Numbered from the stretch's first letter, positions 45,274 through 57,510 are shown. The stretch is 64,000 bases of DNA from Anisodus tanguticus (GCA_034509755.1 CM067541.1:11892001-11956000); one strand, 5' to 3'. Notes: generated by a model from the sequence alone, not told the origin. Made by a program: numbers and translations.

Positions 45274-46542
45274 AATGCCTACAACAAGGAAGAAGTTCAA
45301 GAGTATGAGGGTATTGGATACGGCTGTCGGCGAAGGTACTAGCCGATTTCCACCCTCTAGTAAGGGCGAGTGACACCCGCGGTGCGACTCCTTCGTATAA
45401 TTCCCCGACTTCACCACTTCCAGAGGAGATTAGTGGGGATGCAGTACCCCCAGTTCCTCCACTTGATACTCCAGATGTGGATCTTGATATGCGAAGTGAT
45501 GTACAATTATTGACACGACTGTGGCCACTCAGGCCCAACGTCAGATTCCCAGTCCTTCTGATAGAGCTGCTAGCGAGAGAGCTCGGGATTTCATTAATCT
45601 AGACCCTCTGGTATTCACAAGATCAGACCTGAATGCGGACCCATGAATTTTCGGATCGATTTACGAGCGTACCTTGCGGGTAATGGATGCTACCGATACT
45701 GAGTCGGTAAAGTTTGCTTCTTATAGATCGCGGGATGTTGCGGTGACCTGGTATGAGACATGAGAGCAATCTAGGAGACCTCGTGCTCCACCAGCAGGAT
45801 GGAGAGAGTTTTCAGAGGCCTTCTTACATCATTTTCTACCAGTCGAGCTTCGACGGGCCAGGCAGGAAAGATTCCTACTTCTTGAGCAGGACAATATGAG
45901 TGTTGGAGAATATAACTTGCAGTTTAATTCATTGCCAGATATGCTCCTACGATTATAGCTGAGATGAGTGACCGGGTGCATAGGTTTGTTACCGGCTTAG
46001 GGACGCACTTGGTCAACGAGTGTACTACGGCTTCTCTGAATCTGAATATGGATATTGCTCGCATTCATGCTTATGCACAGAATCTGGAGGATCGTAGGAG
46101 GCAACAGCGGGTAGATCGAGAACGTGGTAAGGGCCAACATAAGAGGGCTCGATCCGTCGGTGACGTAAGAGAGTTCAGAGTTGGGCCCAGGCCACAACTT
46201 TATAGACGATCATCTTACCCAGCAGCTAGTGTATCATTACCATTTTCAAGGCCGAGGGTTGATCAGTTTGTTCAATCGGGACTAAGTCAGAGTTCACGAG
46301 CGTCAGGGTCTTATTATAGAGGGGATTCTATTCAGATGAGGTCGTCGTTGGCTCGATGCGAGCAGTGTGGTAAGGCTCATACAGAGTCATACCAACAAGG
46401 ATCAAATATGTGTTATTCTTGTGGTGAACCTGGTCATATTAGGCGAGAATGCCCAACAAGAGGCGAAGGTGTTAGGGCTCAGCCGGTCGAATCTACAGCA
46501 AGTTCATCTCATTTAGTACGCCTATCAGGGCAAAGTCAATAG
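45274..46542 (+). pseudogene. Gypsy B gag
   Basis: ATG at 45274 (MPTTRKKFKSMRVLD). The frame breaks several times before MSDRVHRFVTGLGTHLVNEC (45964). A capsid-like stretch reads FLHHFLPVELRRARQERFL. The zinc knuckle is complete: CYSCGEPGHIRREC (about 46410-46452), preceded by a second Cys pair (CEQCGKAH). Gag would form the particle and bind the RNA. Internal stops near 45370 and 45765 make it inactive. Confidence 0.8.
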
Positions 46543-49500
46543 ACATTATCCGGTCGAGGTAGATATAGGGGCCATAACCGCACTTATGCATTGATGGGAT
46601 GACAGGATCAGAGTCCTCACCTGATGTCATTACAGGTATATTATCGGTCGTTTCACATAATATGTATGTGTTGTTAGATCCATGCCCCAATTTATCATAT
46701 ATCACCCCTTTTATTACCTGTAAATTTGGCATGGAACCTGAGTTGATAAGATATCCATTTGTGGTAACTACACCAGTTGGTGAGTCGGTAGTTGCTAAAT
46801 GAGTCTATAAGAATTGTGCAGTATTAGTTTTTAGCCATCAGACCTTAGCAGATTTGGTAGAACTAGAAATGATTGATTTCGATGTTATTAGGCATGGATT
46901 GGGCGGCATCGTGCTACGCTAATGTTGATTGCCGAACAAAGATTGTTAAATTTCAGCTTCCAGGCGAGCCAATCCTTGAATGGAAGGGTAATACGGCGTC
47001 GTCAAAAGGTAGGTTTATTTCATACCTTAAGGCAAGGAAGATGATCTCCAAAGGTTGTATACACAATCTTGTTCGGGTTAGAGATGTCGATGCCGAACCA
47101 CCTACTTCTCAATCAATTTCGGTGGTTAATTAGTTTCTTGATGTATTTCCAGATGAACTTCCAGGTCTTCCTCCCGAAAGGGAAATTGAGTTCGGTATAG
47201 ACGTGTTGCCAGACACTCAGCCGATATTTATTCCTCCTTATAGAATAGCTCCAGCTGAATTAAAAGAATTAAAGGAGCAATTAAAGGATCTGCTTGAGAA
47301 AGGCTTTATTAGGCCTAGCATATCTCCTTGGGAGTGCACCGATATTGTTTGTACCAAATAAAGATGGCTCGTTACGGATGTGTATCGACTATCAGCAATT
47401 GAATAAAGTCACTATTAAGAACAAGTACCCTCTTTCCAGAATTGATGATTTATTTGACCAGTTACAAGGTGCAGGATGTTTCTCAAAGATCGACATAAGG
47501 TCGGGGTACCATCAGTTAAGGGTTAAAGGGAAGGACATTCCGAAAACGGCTTTCAGAATAAGGTATGGGCACTTCGAGTTCTTAGTAATGTCATTTGAAC
47601 TCACAAACGCGCCGATAGCATTTATAGATCTAATGAACAACGTGTTTCGCCCATTTCTGGATGTATTTGTGATAGTATTTATAGACGATATTCTGGTTTA
47701 CTCTCTCTCGGAAGCAGAGCATGTGGATCATTTGCGGATAGTACTATAGACGCTCCGGGATCATAGGTTGTATGCAAAGCTCTCCAAGTGTGAGTTTTGG
47801 TTGAATTCTGTGGCTTTCCTTGGTCATATAGTGTCAAACAAAGGTATAAGAGTTGACACTCAGAAGATTGAAGCGGTGAAGAATTGGCCGAGGCCCACGA
47901 CTCCATCAGAGGTTCACAGCTTTATAGGATTTGCCGGCTATTATAGGAGGTTTGTAGAAGGGTTTTCTACCATATCAGCACCATTAACAAAGTTGACACA
48001 AAAGCCATAAAATTCTAGTGGTCCGATGCTTGTGAGCAGAGCTTCAAAGAGTTGAAAGACAGACTAACATCGACACTAGTTCTTACTCTTCCAGAGGGTC
48101 CAGAAGGCTATGTTGTGTATTGTGATGCCTCGGGAACAGGTTTAGGATGTGTGCTGATACAACATGGTAAAGTGATTACCTATGCTTCAAGGCAATTGAG
48201 GAAATATGAGAAAAACTATTCGACACACGATTTGGAGTTAGTCGCAGTGGTCTATGCACTGAAGATTTGGCGGCACTACTTGTATGGTGTTCATGTAGAC
48301 ATTTTCACGGATCATAAAAGTCTGCAATACATATTTAAGAAAAAAGAGTTGAATCTGAGGCAGATTAGGTGGCTTGAATTATTGAAGGACTATGATGTGG
48401 ACATCTTATACCATCCCGGTAAAGCTAATGTTGTAGCAGACTCGCTCAGTCGTAAGTCGATGGTCAGCTCGATGTCGGTGTAGGTTGAAAGGAAGAAATT
48501 AGTAAGAGAGCTCCATCAGTTAGCTAGTTTGGGAGTCCAACTAATGGATGCAGATGATAGTGGTTTTGTGATTCAGAATGTGTCAAACTCGTCCCTTATA
48601 TCGGAAGTTAAGGAACGTCAGTGGAAAGACCCAGTTTGATAAAGATCAGAGAGGGCATTCAACAGAAAAAGATAACAACCTTTAAGATTGACGAACATGA
48701 GATTCTCAGGCACCAAGGTCGTTTATGTGTTCCTAATATAGCGGGATTACGAGATAAAATTATGATGAATGTCCATTGTTCACGATATAACATTCATCAT
48801 GGATCTACTAAGATGTATCATGATCTCAAGGGTATCTATTGGTGGAACAACATGAAGAGGAGCGTGGCGGAATTTGTAGCTCAGTGTCCTAATTGTCAGC
48901 AAGTAAAAATAGAGCACCAAAAGCCCAGTGGTCTGACTCAGAACATTGAGATTCCGATGTGGAAATGAGAAATGATTAATATAGATTTTGTTATGGGTTT
49001 AGCTTGCTTTTACCGTAAGTTTGATTCCATTTGGGTAATTGTTGACAGACTGACCAAATAAGCTCATTTATTGCCGGTCAAAACTACCTATACAACCGAG
49101 GACTACTCGAAGTTGTATGTTAAGGAGATTGTTCGCCTTCATGGTGTGCCTATTTTAATTATATCAGACCGAGGTGCTCAATTTACAGCTAACTTCTGGA
49201 AATCATTTCAAAAAGGTTTAGGCACCCAAGTTAATCTTAGCACAGCTTTCCACCCTTAGACAGACGGGCATGCCGAACGTGCGATTCGACGCTCGATGAC
49301 ATGCTACGAGCTTATGTATTGGACTCTAAAGGAAGTTGGGATGATCATTTACCCCTTATTGAGTTTGCTTACAATAACAGTTATCATGCTAGCATTAAAA
49401 TGGCTCCGTACGAGGCGTTGTATGGACGGAGATGCATATCTCATATCGGATGGTTCGAGGTAGGTGAATTAGAGTTATTTGGGCCTGACTTAGTACACCA

Positions 49501-50046
49501 AGCCATAGAAATGTGAATCTCATCCAAGAACGACTGTTAACTGCTCAGAGTCGTCAGAAGTCGTATTCAGATGTGCAACGGCGAGACTTAGAGTTTCAGG
49601 TAGATGATTGGGTCTTCTTGAAAATTTCTCCTATGAAGGGTGTAATGAGATTCGGAAAGAAGGGAAAGCTCAGTCCAAGGTATATTGGGCCATATCGTAT
49701 AATTCGACGAATCAATCAAGTAGCTTATGAATTGGACTTGCCTTCGGAGTTAGAATTTGTTCATCTAGTTTTCCATGTTTCTACGTTGAGAGCATGTATT
49801 GGAGACCCTTCCCGAATTGTACCGATTGACGATCTGAAGATTACAGAAAATTTATCATATGAAGAGATTCCTATTGCTATCTTAGATCAACAAGTCTGCA
49901 AGTTGAGGACTAAAGAAGTAGCCTCCGTGAAAGTTCTTTGGCGGAATAAGAATGTAGAAGAAATAACATGGGAGGCGGAAGAGGAGATGATACATAAATA
50001 TCCATACCTATTCCAGACCAACGTTGAGGTTCCAAGAGAAGCATAA
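46543..50046 (+). pseudogene. Gypsy B pol with chromodomain (Tekay/Del-like)
   Basis: The protease region reads LLDPCPNLSY, where chromoviruses usually have DPGS/T. RT 47294-48010: LRMCIDYQQLNKVTIKNKYP, then FIDD at 47678-47689, with a stop near 47747. RNase H 48052-48483: YCDASGTGLGCVL and TDHKSLQYIF. Integrase zinc region ends CPNCQQVK (48890). Core residues are Asp 48984, Asp 49067 (SDRGAQF) and Glu 49275 (DGHAER). TGA at 48966-48968 and TAG at 49257-49259 interrupt it. The C-terminus 49513-50046 includes the GPYRII region and a chromodomain-like end (VKVLWRNKNVEEITWEAEEE), which places it with the Tekay/Del chromoviruses that target chromatin. Only a few lesions are present. Confidence 0.9.
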
Positions 50047-50227
50047 GGTGAGTTCTAATTCTTAATATTATAATTAATGCTTAAGGACCATGTGAGGTCT
50101 GATGTAATGATGTATGTTACATTATAAAGCCGTGAAAAATAATAATAGTTGTATTTTCGGGTTACGTGAGGGGGATTAGATATGTCACCCTAACATTCGA
50201 GGACGAATGTTTCTAAGAAGGAAATGA

Positions 50228-51792
50228 TGTAACACCCCGTATTTTTGGGTCATGGTTTGAATTGCTAGGCGTGTGTAAATAGACCCGAGCGTTGGAGGAT
50301 TTATGTCATATTCACATACGTAAATAAAGAGTTTAGTATATAAAAGAATAAAACCCCAAAATAATTTTGGACATAACAAGTGTGACGACGGGGATCGAAA
50401 ATAAATAATAGTGGTATGACCCAAAAGAGGTTATGGACTAATGCTATATTGCACGATTATGACATTGAATATATAAAAGTTTTATAAGTCATTAAGATTT
50501 AAGTGAATTGGGATCAAGAAATTAATTATGTGTGTGATTGATTAGTAATGTGGGGGAACAAAAGTTAGTGGGTGACTAACAAATTAGTTAGGGGATAATC
50601 TTGGGGTGGATATTGTCCACCCATGTGGCGGCAATTAGAGAAGACTAATGACTAAGCAACATTGGAATTCTAGGTGGCAACTTAACGTCAAGGATTAAGT
50701 TAAGTGGGGGACAAGCATTTATCTTTGTCCATACAATACATGCTATTAAATGTCTTCATTTCCTAAGCCTGTATAGAAGTTTTCTTTGGAGAAATAATTG
50801 TTACTTCTTTCCTATGAATAGCTCTCCCTTTCGCTTTACCTTAAAAGGAAAATCGTACAAGTGCAATAACAACCATATTTAGCCCCTATCCGATTCAATT
50901 AAGTGCGGCAATATTCCTTTCGTTCTCCCAATTTCAACAAGCTGTAGCAAACGTTCTCATTCTCTTTCTAATATCAAAGTATGTTAAGGCAAATCATTTC
51001 TTTCTTTTGGCATGTTCTATGTACGAAACATAACCGTAATATTGTTTCATAAATTATTCTACTCTTAGTAGTTAAGAATGTTCATGTTATTGATTTCTAT
51101 GTTAAAAAGCATGTCTAAATATGTTCCTAAATCCTTATTGATGTATATGGGAAAGATGTTGCTATTCCCAATGTTAGCCGAAGGTATGTTGTTAATATTC
51201 CTAATGTTAGCCGAAGGTACAAGGATATTATGTCATCCGATAAGTTCAGAATGTTTCATTGTCATTTATGCATTTTCATTTGTGTTATATTCATGTATTA
51301 CTCTGGACCCAGATGTGTTATATACACTACTATATGGTTTGAATTATATGTATGTAGGGGATAGGTAAAAAGGAATGACATTATATACGCAACACCACCT
51401 GCAGCTGCTACATATATCACGAAAAGGAAGATGCCCAATGAGGCCATTATGACAATGATTATGCCCATAGAGGCCGAAATGATACGATGCCCACAGAGGC
51501 CGAAATGATATGATGCCCACAGAGGTTGTTATGGGAAGGAAGATGCTCATGTGTGGCCAATATATTTATGTATACCGCATTTGCATTGAGCATGATATTT
51601 AGACATATTATGGCCCTCAGAGGCATTCACTAATGCTCAACTGTTTTTGTTTCAGTTTATTATTATATCCATGTTGTGCTACTGTTTATGCCTGACATAC
51701 TCGGTACATCAGTCGTACTGACTGTATGACCGGTGGTACCCGGCAGGTAGTGTCTGGGTGCTCGTCGCGGCCCTCCGATTTGGGTCGTGACA
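50228..51792 (+). mobile_element. 3' LTR of chromovirus gypsy B (1565 bp)
   Basis: Follows the purine tract AAGAAGGAAATGA and begins TGTAACACCCCGTATTTTTG, ending GGGTCGTGACA. Relative to the 5' LTR it lacks about 385 bp between GTACTGAC and TGACTGTATGAC, and it has one extra copy of the GATGCCCACAGAGGCCGAAA unit (51485-51513). The flanks (AGATA at 43146-43150, AGATG at 51793-51797) are a weak candidate TSD. Confidence 0.88.
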
Positions 51793-51813
51793 AGATGATT
51801 AAGGATCGCCCTA

Positions 51814-51821
51814 CAGATTAT
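51814..51821 (+). repeat. Left target-site duplication of hAT-like element 3
   Basis: CAGATTAT, repeated exactly at 52663-52670. Confidence 0.8.
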
Positions 51822-52150
51822 TAGGCTATCAATTTCACCCTGACCCGATGGATATCCAATCCACCCAACCCGATTATATGGACTAAAATCTGACAAAACA
51901 TGGATTTTAATTGAGTGACGGATGGATCGGGTCGGATTCGGGTGTACATACATCCAACTCACTACCCGACCCACCACCCGACCCATCCATCCACCCGTTT
52001 ATAAATTAATAATTTTGTAATGTATATATATAAAAGATGTGCAAAGTTCAATTAATAGTAGAATATGTAAGGGTTATTATCATTGTATATGATTTAATGT
52101 AGTTAAATTATCTATTTAATAATTATTATTTTTATATTAGGGATAAAATA

Positions 52151-52294
52151 ATCAATCAATTTTTGAAGGGAATTATCGTAATCTAACTTTTAATAAGGGG
52201 TTCACACTTTTAGAATATATATATATATATATATCAATCAATTTTTGAAGGGTATTATCGTAATCTAACTTTTAATAAGGGGTTCACACTTTTA

Positions 52295-52314
<20 letters not shown>
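52151..52314 (+). repeat. 82-bp tandem duplication in hAT-like element 3
   Basis: The unit starting ATCAATCAATTTTTGAAGGG and ending in an (AT)n tract occurs at 52151-52232 and again from 52233. Confidence 0.85.

Positions 52315-52364
<50 letters not shown>
52297..52364. repeat. (AT)n microsatellite
   Basis: An uninterrupted AT dinucleotide run of about 68 bp. Confidence 0.95.
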
Positions 52365-52367
<3 letters not shown>

Positions 52368-52670
52368 CTTTTGGCTCATTTCTGTTTTTTTGATTGCATG
52401 TTTGGAGCATAGACACGGCTTATACTCCACATTGTCTGTTTTTGTAGTTTAGTAAATGTAAAAGGGATTCATTTTTTTGGTTGATTGATTGTGCTATAAT
52501 TTTCATCCGCGAAGCACCCGATCCCTCCGATTCACCTGTGGATGATGGGTGAATAGGATGTAGATGAAGAAAAAATAGGGTGATGGATGGATGGATGGAT
52601 GGTTGGCGGGTAGAGGCGGATTGAGCTCCACCCGATCCACCTCCGATCCATTGCTAGCCCTACAGATTAT

Positions 52671-53081
52671 GGTATAGTTCAGTTGTAGTTTGGAGGTATT
52701 GCATCGGTAATAATTGGGTCTTGTTGAAATATTCAGAGTTGGTCAGTACCTCCTAGTGAAAAGATTTAATGAAGGATTGTGCATGTGATGCGCCGGATTG
52801 GGAGGAGCTTTCATTTTTAAAGTTCGAGTGAGGCGAGGGAGACTCTCGGTTGTTTGAGTATGCAGTGTTCTATTATCTCCAAGATCGGCTCAGCTATTTT
52901 TGCAGGACGTATGATATTGCGGCATAATTTGAGTGGGATAGAGTGGTAGTCCGTCGATAGCGGTATGTGATATGAATGGAATAGGTAAATTGGAGAATTA
53001 AAATATTTATAGTTGATCGAGAATCGGGATGAGTAAGGTACATCTCCGGACAAAAGAAAGGATTTGAATTTGAAGCAGCAA
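52671..53081 (+). mobile_element. Continuation of gypsy A leader
   Basis: Non-coding DNA resuming after hAT-like element 3. Once the hAT insert and gypsy B are removed, it joins 51793-51821 and then 41898-43151 (inference from the nested TSDs). It ends at a CACTA-type terminus. Confidence 0.4.
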
Positions 53082-53480
53082 CACTACAAAAAAAACAGCT
53101 AACAGCGACAGACGAAATCCATCGCTAAACCTATTTAGCAACAAATTTGCGTCTGTTACTATTATGCTCGTTGATAACCTCTTTGCGACGGAAAAATCTG
53201 GTCCATTGCAAACGTAGCGACAAATGTTATCCGTTGCTAAGTTAAGCGACGGAAAAGACTATCGCTACTTTTGTTAATATTGTCGCTGAATTCATAATTC
53301 AATTTCGTCGTTTGAACTAATTCGCGACAAAAAATCTATCGCTAATCCATCATAAGATATTTTGAGAGCCATTATTGCCTTTCATTTGGCGACAAAAATC
53401 TTTTGTTGCAAATCCGTCACAACATTTTATTTGTTTTAGCTACAAAAATAGTTCGTTGCGATTCGGTCTACAATTTTTTA
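53082..53480 (+). mobile_element. CACTA transposon left end with subterminal repeats
   Basis: Starts CACTACAAAAAAAACAGC. The next 400 bp repeat AGCGACGGA-like motifs and their inverse (CCGTTGCTAA, ATCGCTAA) at least eight times, which is typical subterminal structure. A related end in the opposite orientation occurs at 60366-60480. Confidence 0.7.
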
Positions 53481-54858
53481 AATCTATCCATGCAAATTAC
53501 ATAAATGTTACTAATTAAATAGCTTTAAAATAATTAAAATTTATATAAATTGATAGTTTACAATATCCAAATATATTATTGGACGGTTAAGTTCAATACA
53601 TCTGCAACACCAATAATAAAGTCCAAACAAAAGAAAAAGCTAACTAATAGGCTGGACAGGGACGTCATCATCATAAATCGATGCATGAACCTCATCAGCA
53701 TTAGCAATAGAAGGAGTAGGAACCGTAAGACCACCTCAAATTTTCCTGGAAATCATCAAAAAGATAATTAGCAGATGAAAGCAATACTTATTGAACCTCA
53801 TTAATAAATAATCAAAGAACTATAGAATAATAGATGCGCCTTTATTAAATGAACTAGCTAGATGGGACGTGGCGAGTACGAGCTACCGTTATCATTTAAA
53901 TATGAAGAAATTTCGTAAATAACAAAAGTGCCAATGAAATAACAAACAAAATAGAGGGATGACAGCCAATGCCTTATCACTACATGAACAATCTACCGTT
54001 ATAATAATAATAATAATTATAATAATAAAACTCAACCCCTTCATATCTTTCAGCCTAGGATAAGAAATTCTGTAATGATATCATAGATAGTATTATCTTA
54101 GAGCAAATAAACAAGACCTCATTAAATATTGCCAAATTGCATTACCAACCATGTAGTTCTTTCGGTTAAACATGTTTCAAGTAACTAATCCTATCAGTCA
54201 TTCTCTTTCACACACAATAGACAATATTACATGGAGAACATAACCCTCGCGAGCAGCATTTAGTCTAAAAGTTCTTGTATGGTGGGAAAATCTTCATAAA
54301 AAGTTAATCCGCAATGAGATCGAAGTATCAACAAAAGAATACGAGACAAATAAGTTTAATAAAAGAATACCAAGTTGAGACACTAACCTCACTGACAAGG
54401 ATCATGGAAAAACTCTCAAAGAAGGCATCAACAAAATCAGGATCATTCTCACCCCTTACAACACCTGTATTGAATTTTTCAACAATAATCTGCCCAACAA
54501 AGTAAATGTAAAAACTCATTAAAATTTAGAAACAAATTGTGGTATCATTAGAATATAGGGATTACTAGAATAGTACTATCAATATCTTAACACGCTTTAG
54601 TAACAACTGAGTGTAGAAGATCTCTAAAGGGAAAGGAGTCGGCACTTATTTATGGCACCATTTCCACCACAATTCTTAGAATTTTTTGTTCAGTTTGGAG
54701 ACCATAAAGATCTTCCTTTCAAAGGCCTTGTTTTAAATATAATCACCATGAATATATAAGACAACTTCAGAACTTCCAAACATTTTATCTTTGAGTTAGG
54801 GCCTTAACAATGTTGATAATGCCAAAGGAGTGCACATTTGTATGCACATGTTCGTAAT
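53481..54858. other. Non-coding or decayed CACTA interior
   Basis: AT-rich. Weak minus-strand coding-like patches at 53640-53760 and 54370-54510 (GQIIVEKFNTGVVRGEND, FVDAFFESFSM) may be exons of a decayed transposon gene, but I cannot name them. A short (ATA)n run lies at 54002-54028. Confidence 0.35.
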
Positions 54859-55165
54859 TGAAAGAAATAATCCCCTTAATTATTTTCATTAATAGAAATG
54901 TTATATATACAAGTTACATAATAGGAGAATCTTATTCCTATTCTATTCCTAAAACCTTATTCTATACATTTATGGTAATACACTAATTATGGTAATACAC
55001 TACTAATTATATTACAACATTACCTAAACTAGGATACTAAATATTTACCATAAATTACATTGACTAATTACCATAATCCGAGAGTCCTAAATAGGCACAA
55101 ATCCGAGATTCAATATACACATGTATATTGTGTGTATATTGTGTGTATATTGTGTATATTTAACA
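54859..55165 (-). mobile_element. 3' LTR of minus-strand copia (307 bp)
   Basis: On minus it begins TGTTAAATATACAC (55165) right after the polypurine-like GACTGCGGGTGTG and ends GGGGATTATTTCTTTCA (54859). It matches the LTR at 14710-15013 in the opposite orientation. Confidence 0.75.
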
Positions 55166-55825
55166 CACACCCGCAGTCATAGCGGACGGTCTTCGAACGC
55201 TGAGACTGTCCCTAAAATCTTCAAATTGGACCGAGGGAAGACCCTTTGTAAAGATGTCGGCAATCTGATATCTCGGCGGGACATGGCATACGCGAACTTG
55301 ACCACGGACAACCTTTTCACGGACAAAGTGAATGTCCATCTCGATATGTTTAGTGCGTTGGTGCTGAACTGGATTACCAGAAAGGTAGATGGCACTAATA
55401 TTATCGCAGTATACCAAGGTTGCCTTCTGAATGAGACAATGAAGCTCCAAAAGCAAATTACGTAACCAACATGATTCCGAGACCACATTAGCTACCCCTC
55501 GATATTCAGCCTCGACACTTGGGCGGGATAGAGTCGATTGACGCTTCGCAGACCAGGAAACCAAGTTGTGACCAAGAAACACACAATAGCCTGATGTAGA
55601 CCGTCTGGTGTCGGGACAACCACCCCAATCAACATTTGTATACGAGACAAGTGTGAATGTGGAGGAATGATATAAATGCAAATTATAGTCAAGTGTACCT
55701 TGAATATACCGAATAATGCGTTTGAGTGCATTCATGTGCTCAATTCTGGGAGCATGAACAAACACACCTGCTGGACAACATATGTAATATCCGATCTCGT
55801 GAAGGTAAGATACCGAAGGTCTCAA
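55160..55825 (-). pseudogene. Ty1/copia RNase H region, 3' remnant
   Basis: An undamaged 221-codon stretch on minus: RPSVSYLHEIGYY, then LKRIIRYIQGTLDYNL, RSTSGYCVFLGHNLVSWSAK, SVEAEYRGVANVVSESCWL, VYCDNISAIYLS and HIEMDIHFVREKV, ending ADIFTKGLPSVQF. This is the C-terminal RT connection and RNase H of copia. Its TAA overlaps the first bases of the LTR. Upstream pol is cut off at about 55820, where a different LTR family begins. It probably belongs to the same family as the gag at 15188. Confidence 0.88.
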
Positions 55826-56100
55826 AGTTCTTCAAGAGTAACACTTGAGTTTCCTTTGCTTACTTGTTAAAGTTGATGTTGTATCTTGTGAGACTAATGC
55901 TCAATACCGTAAAAGGAGATATACGGGGCTATCTTGTCTTAAAGACAGAGTGTCATCACTCGACTCAACAAATCACACAAGCAGTTTGTTAAGGTTTTGA
56001 TTTCCAATTTATTGTAATAGTTTGTTTATCCTTTCTACTATTGTAATAGTTACTTACTTCCCGTTCCCTACAACAATTGTATCCCAACATTAATGATCAT
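55820..56100 (+). mobile_element. LTR/leader fragment of the 18-kb copia family
   Basis: Reads like the reverse complement of 18270-18560: AAGTTCTTCAAGAGTAACAC, then GGAGATATACGGGG and TCTTGTCTTAAAGACAGAG. It begins where the copia pol stops, so one element interrupted or replaced part of the other. Confidence 0.65.
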
Positions 56101-57319
56101 GAAAAAAAAGGGTAAAGTACTTATTCAGTTGCAACAAACAAATGTTGGACGAAAACTCCTTCACCATCTGGAATATCTTCTCAATAGAGAACAAACAGAG
56201 TTTCTTAATTAAGGGAAATCCACCATCTTGGCCATCTCTTGGTGGACCACCCAAATCTTCACATAAGACGTGAAATTCTTCATCTGAATAATTAAGTCAT
56301 TATCTTCGATGACTTCGAGTATCTAATCCAAAAATGTTTTTATGTCAAATTCAATTGTTAAAGTCAATAAATAAGTCATCATTCAAATCTTTTAAATTGT
56401 AATCAAGTAAAAAATAGGTTAAGTGAAAATGAATAAATAATTAATCGGAGAGTTATATTTTTACACTTCTAGATGTCAAACACGATATAAATTGAGTTAA
56501 CTGTGTTAAACACATTAAAAAGGGAGAGTCAATATACGGGTCATGACTTGACTTGTTCAATATTTACTTAGATGTCATGCCTTCTTAGTTGCCCTGCCTA
56601 TTTTACCCCTCCCCTTTCACTTATTTATTCACCACTAACATTTCATTCATCCACCGCTATTGCCATTGTTAACACTTCTAAAGTTTGTCTTTTTAGTTAG
56701 GAAAATGGCATAAGTACTCCCTGAACTATATCCGAAGTTTTAGGGACACACTTGATCTTTACGATCCTATTCTCCTTTAATTTTTTTCTGTATTTTTTTA
56801 CATACTATGTGCTAACAAGGACCCAAACCCTAGTTATAACATATATGATGTATGCATGCGTACACGTCATTTTATTACTTTGGCTTTTTTTTTCTTTTTT
56901 TTTCATTTCTTCTTCGTTGTTTTTCCTCTCCTTTGATTAGTAACAAAAATAGAGGTGATTTTGTGAAATGAGTAGTGTGTATGGAGTGACGATTCAAGGT
57001 ATGGTGGAACAGAGGTGACATCATTTTGTACTACCTAATATTGCTTAGATACTATTGGTGTCGTGAAAGAAAACGATAACCAAATGAACATTTAAAAACA
57101 ATGATAAATTCATGAATAACAAAAAATAAAAATTAAATTTTAAACTTCAGTGTTTTAAATTTCTTCTTTAGAAAGGCAAATTAACATATGAATATTTTGT
57201 AACAAAATGGACCACGTGGTAATTACATTCTCCAGAAAAGAATACATGAATTGCGGAAAAATCAATAACATATAGTAGAAAATATTCAACAAGATCTGTT
57301 GCATTTGCCTCAAAATGAT
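56101..57319. other. Non-coding, with a weak coding-like patch at 56120-56290
   Basis: On minus, 56290-56140 reads SDEEFHVLCEDLGGPPRDGQ, then LIKKLCLFSIEKIFQMVKEF, which looks coding but matches nothing I recognise. The 56700-56860 stretch (CCCTGAACTATATCCG) looks like a dispersed repeat. No intact gene. Confidence 0.3.
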
Positions 57320-57510
57320 TAAAAAAAAAAAAAAAGGCAGCCCGGTGCACTAAGCTCCTGTTATGCGCGGGGTCCGGGGAAGGACCGGACCACAAGGGTC
57401 TATTGTACGCAGTCTTACCTTACATTTCTGCAAGATGTTGTTTCTACGGCTTGAACCCATGACCTCCTGGTCACATGACAACAACTTTATCAGTTACTAC
57501 AAGGCTTCCC
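57320..57510 (-). mobile_element. Au-type SINE
   Basis: On minus: box-A-like TAGTAACTGATAAAG, box B GGTTCAAGCC, and a 3' end GCACCGGGCTGCC followed by a T run of about 14. The flanks TCAAAATGAT (57310-57319) and TTCAAATGAT (57511-57520) form an imperfect TSD. It is the same family as the SINE in PHT5 intron 5. Confidence 0.82.

Larger units (their letters stand above)
51822..52662. mobile_element. Non-autonomous hAT-like element 3 (841 bp)
   Basis: Flanked by the exact 8-bp duplication CAGATTAT. The left end TAGGCTATCAATTTC and the inverted right end TAGGGCTAGCAATGG are related. The tips are simple-sequence again: CACCCGACCCACCACCCGACC on the left (51960-51995) and GATGGATGGATGGATGG/CCACCCGATCCACC on the right (52580-52655). 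The interior is AT-rich with an 82-bp tandem duplication and an (AT)n tract. There is no transposase. Confidence 0.75.

Noticed and set aside
46543..50046. Endogenous pararetrovirus
   Set aside because: The domain order protease-RT-RNase H-integrase-chromodomain with LTRs and PBS is that of a Ty3/gypsy chromovirus, and no movement or coat protein was seen.
57320..57510. A second tRNA gene
   Set aside because: Same reason: Au-type SINE with tail and flanking repeats.
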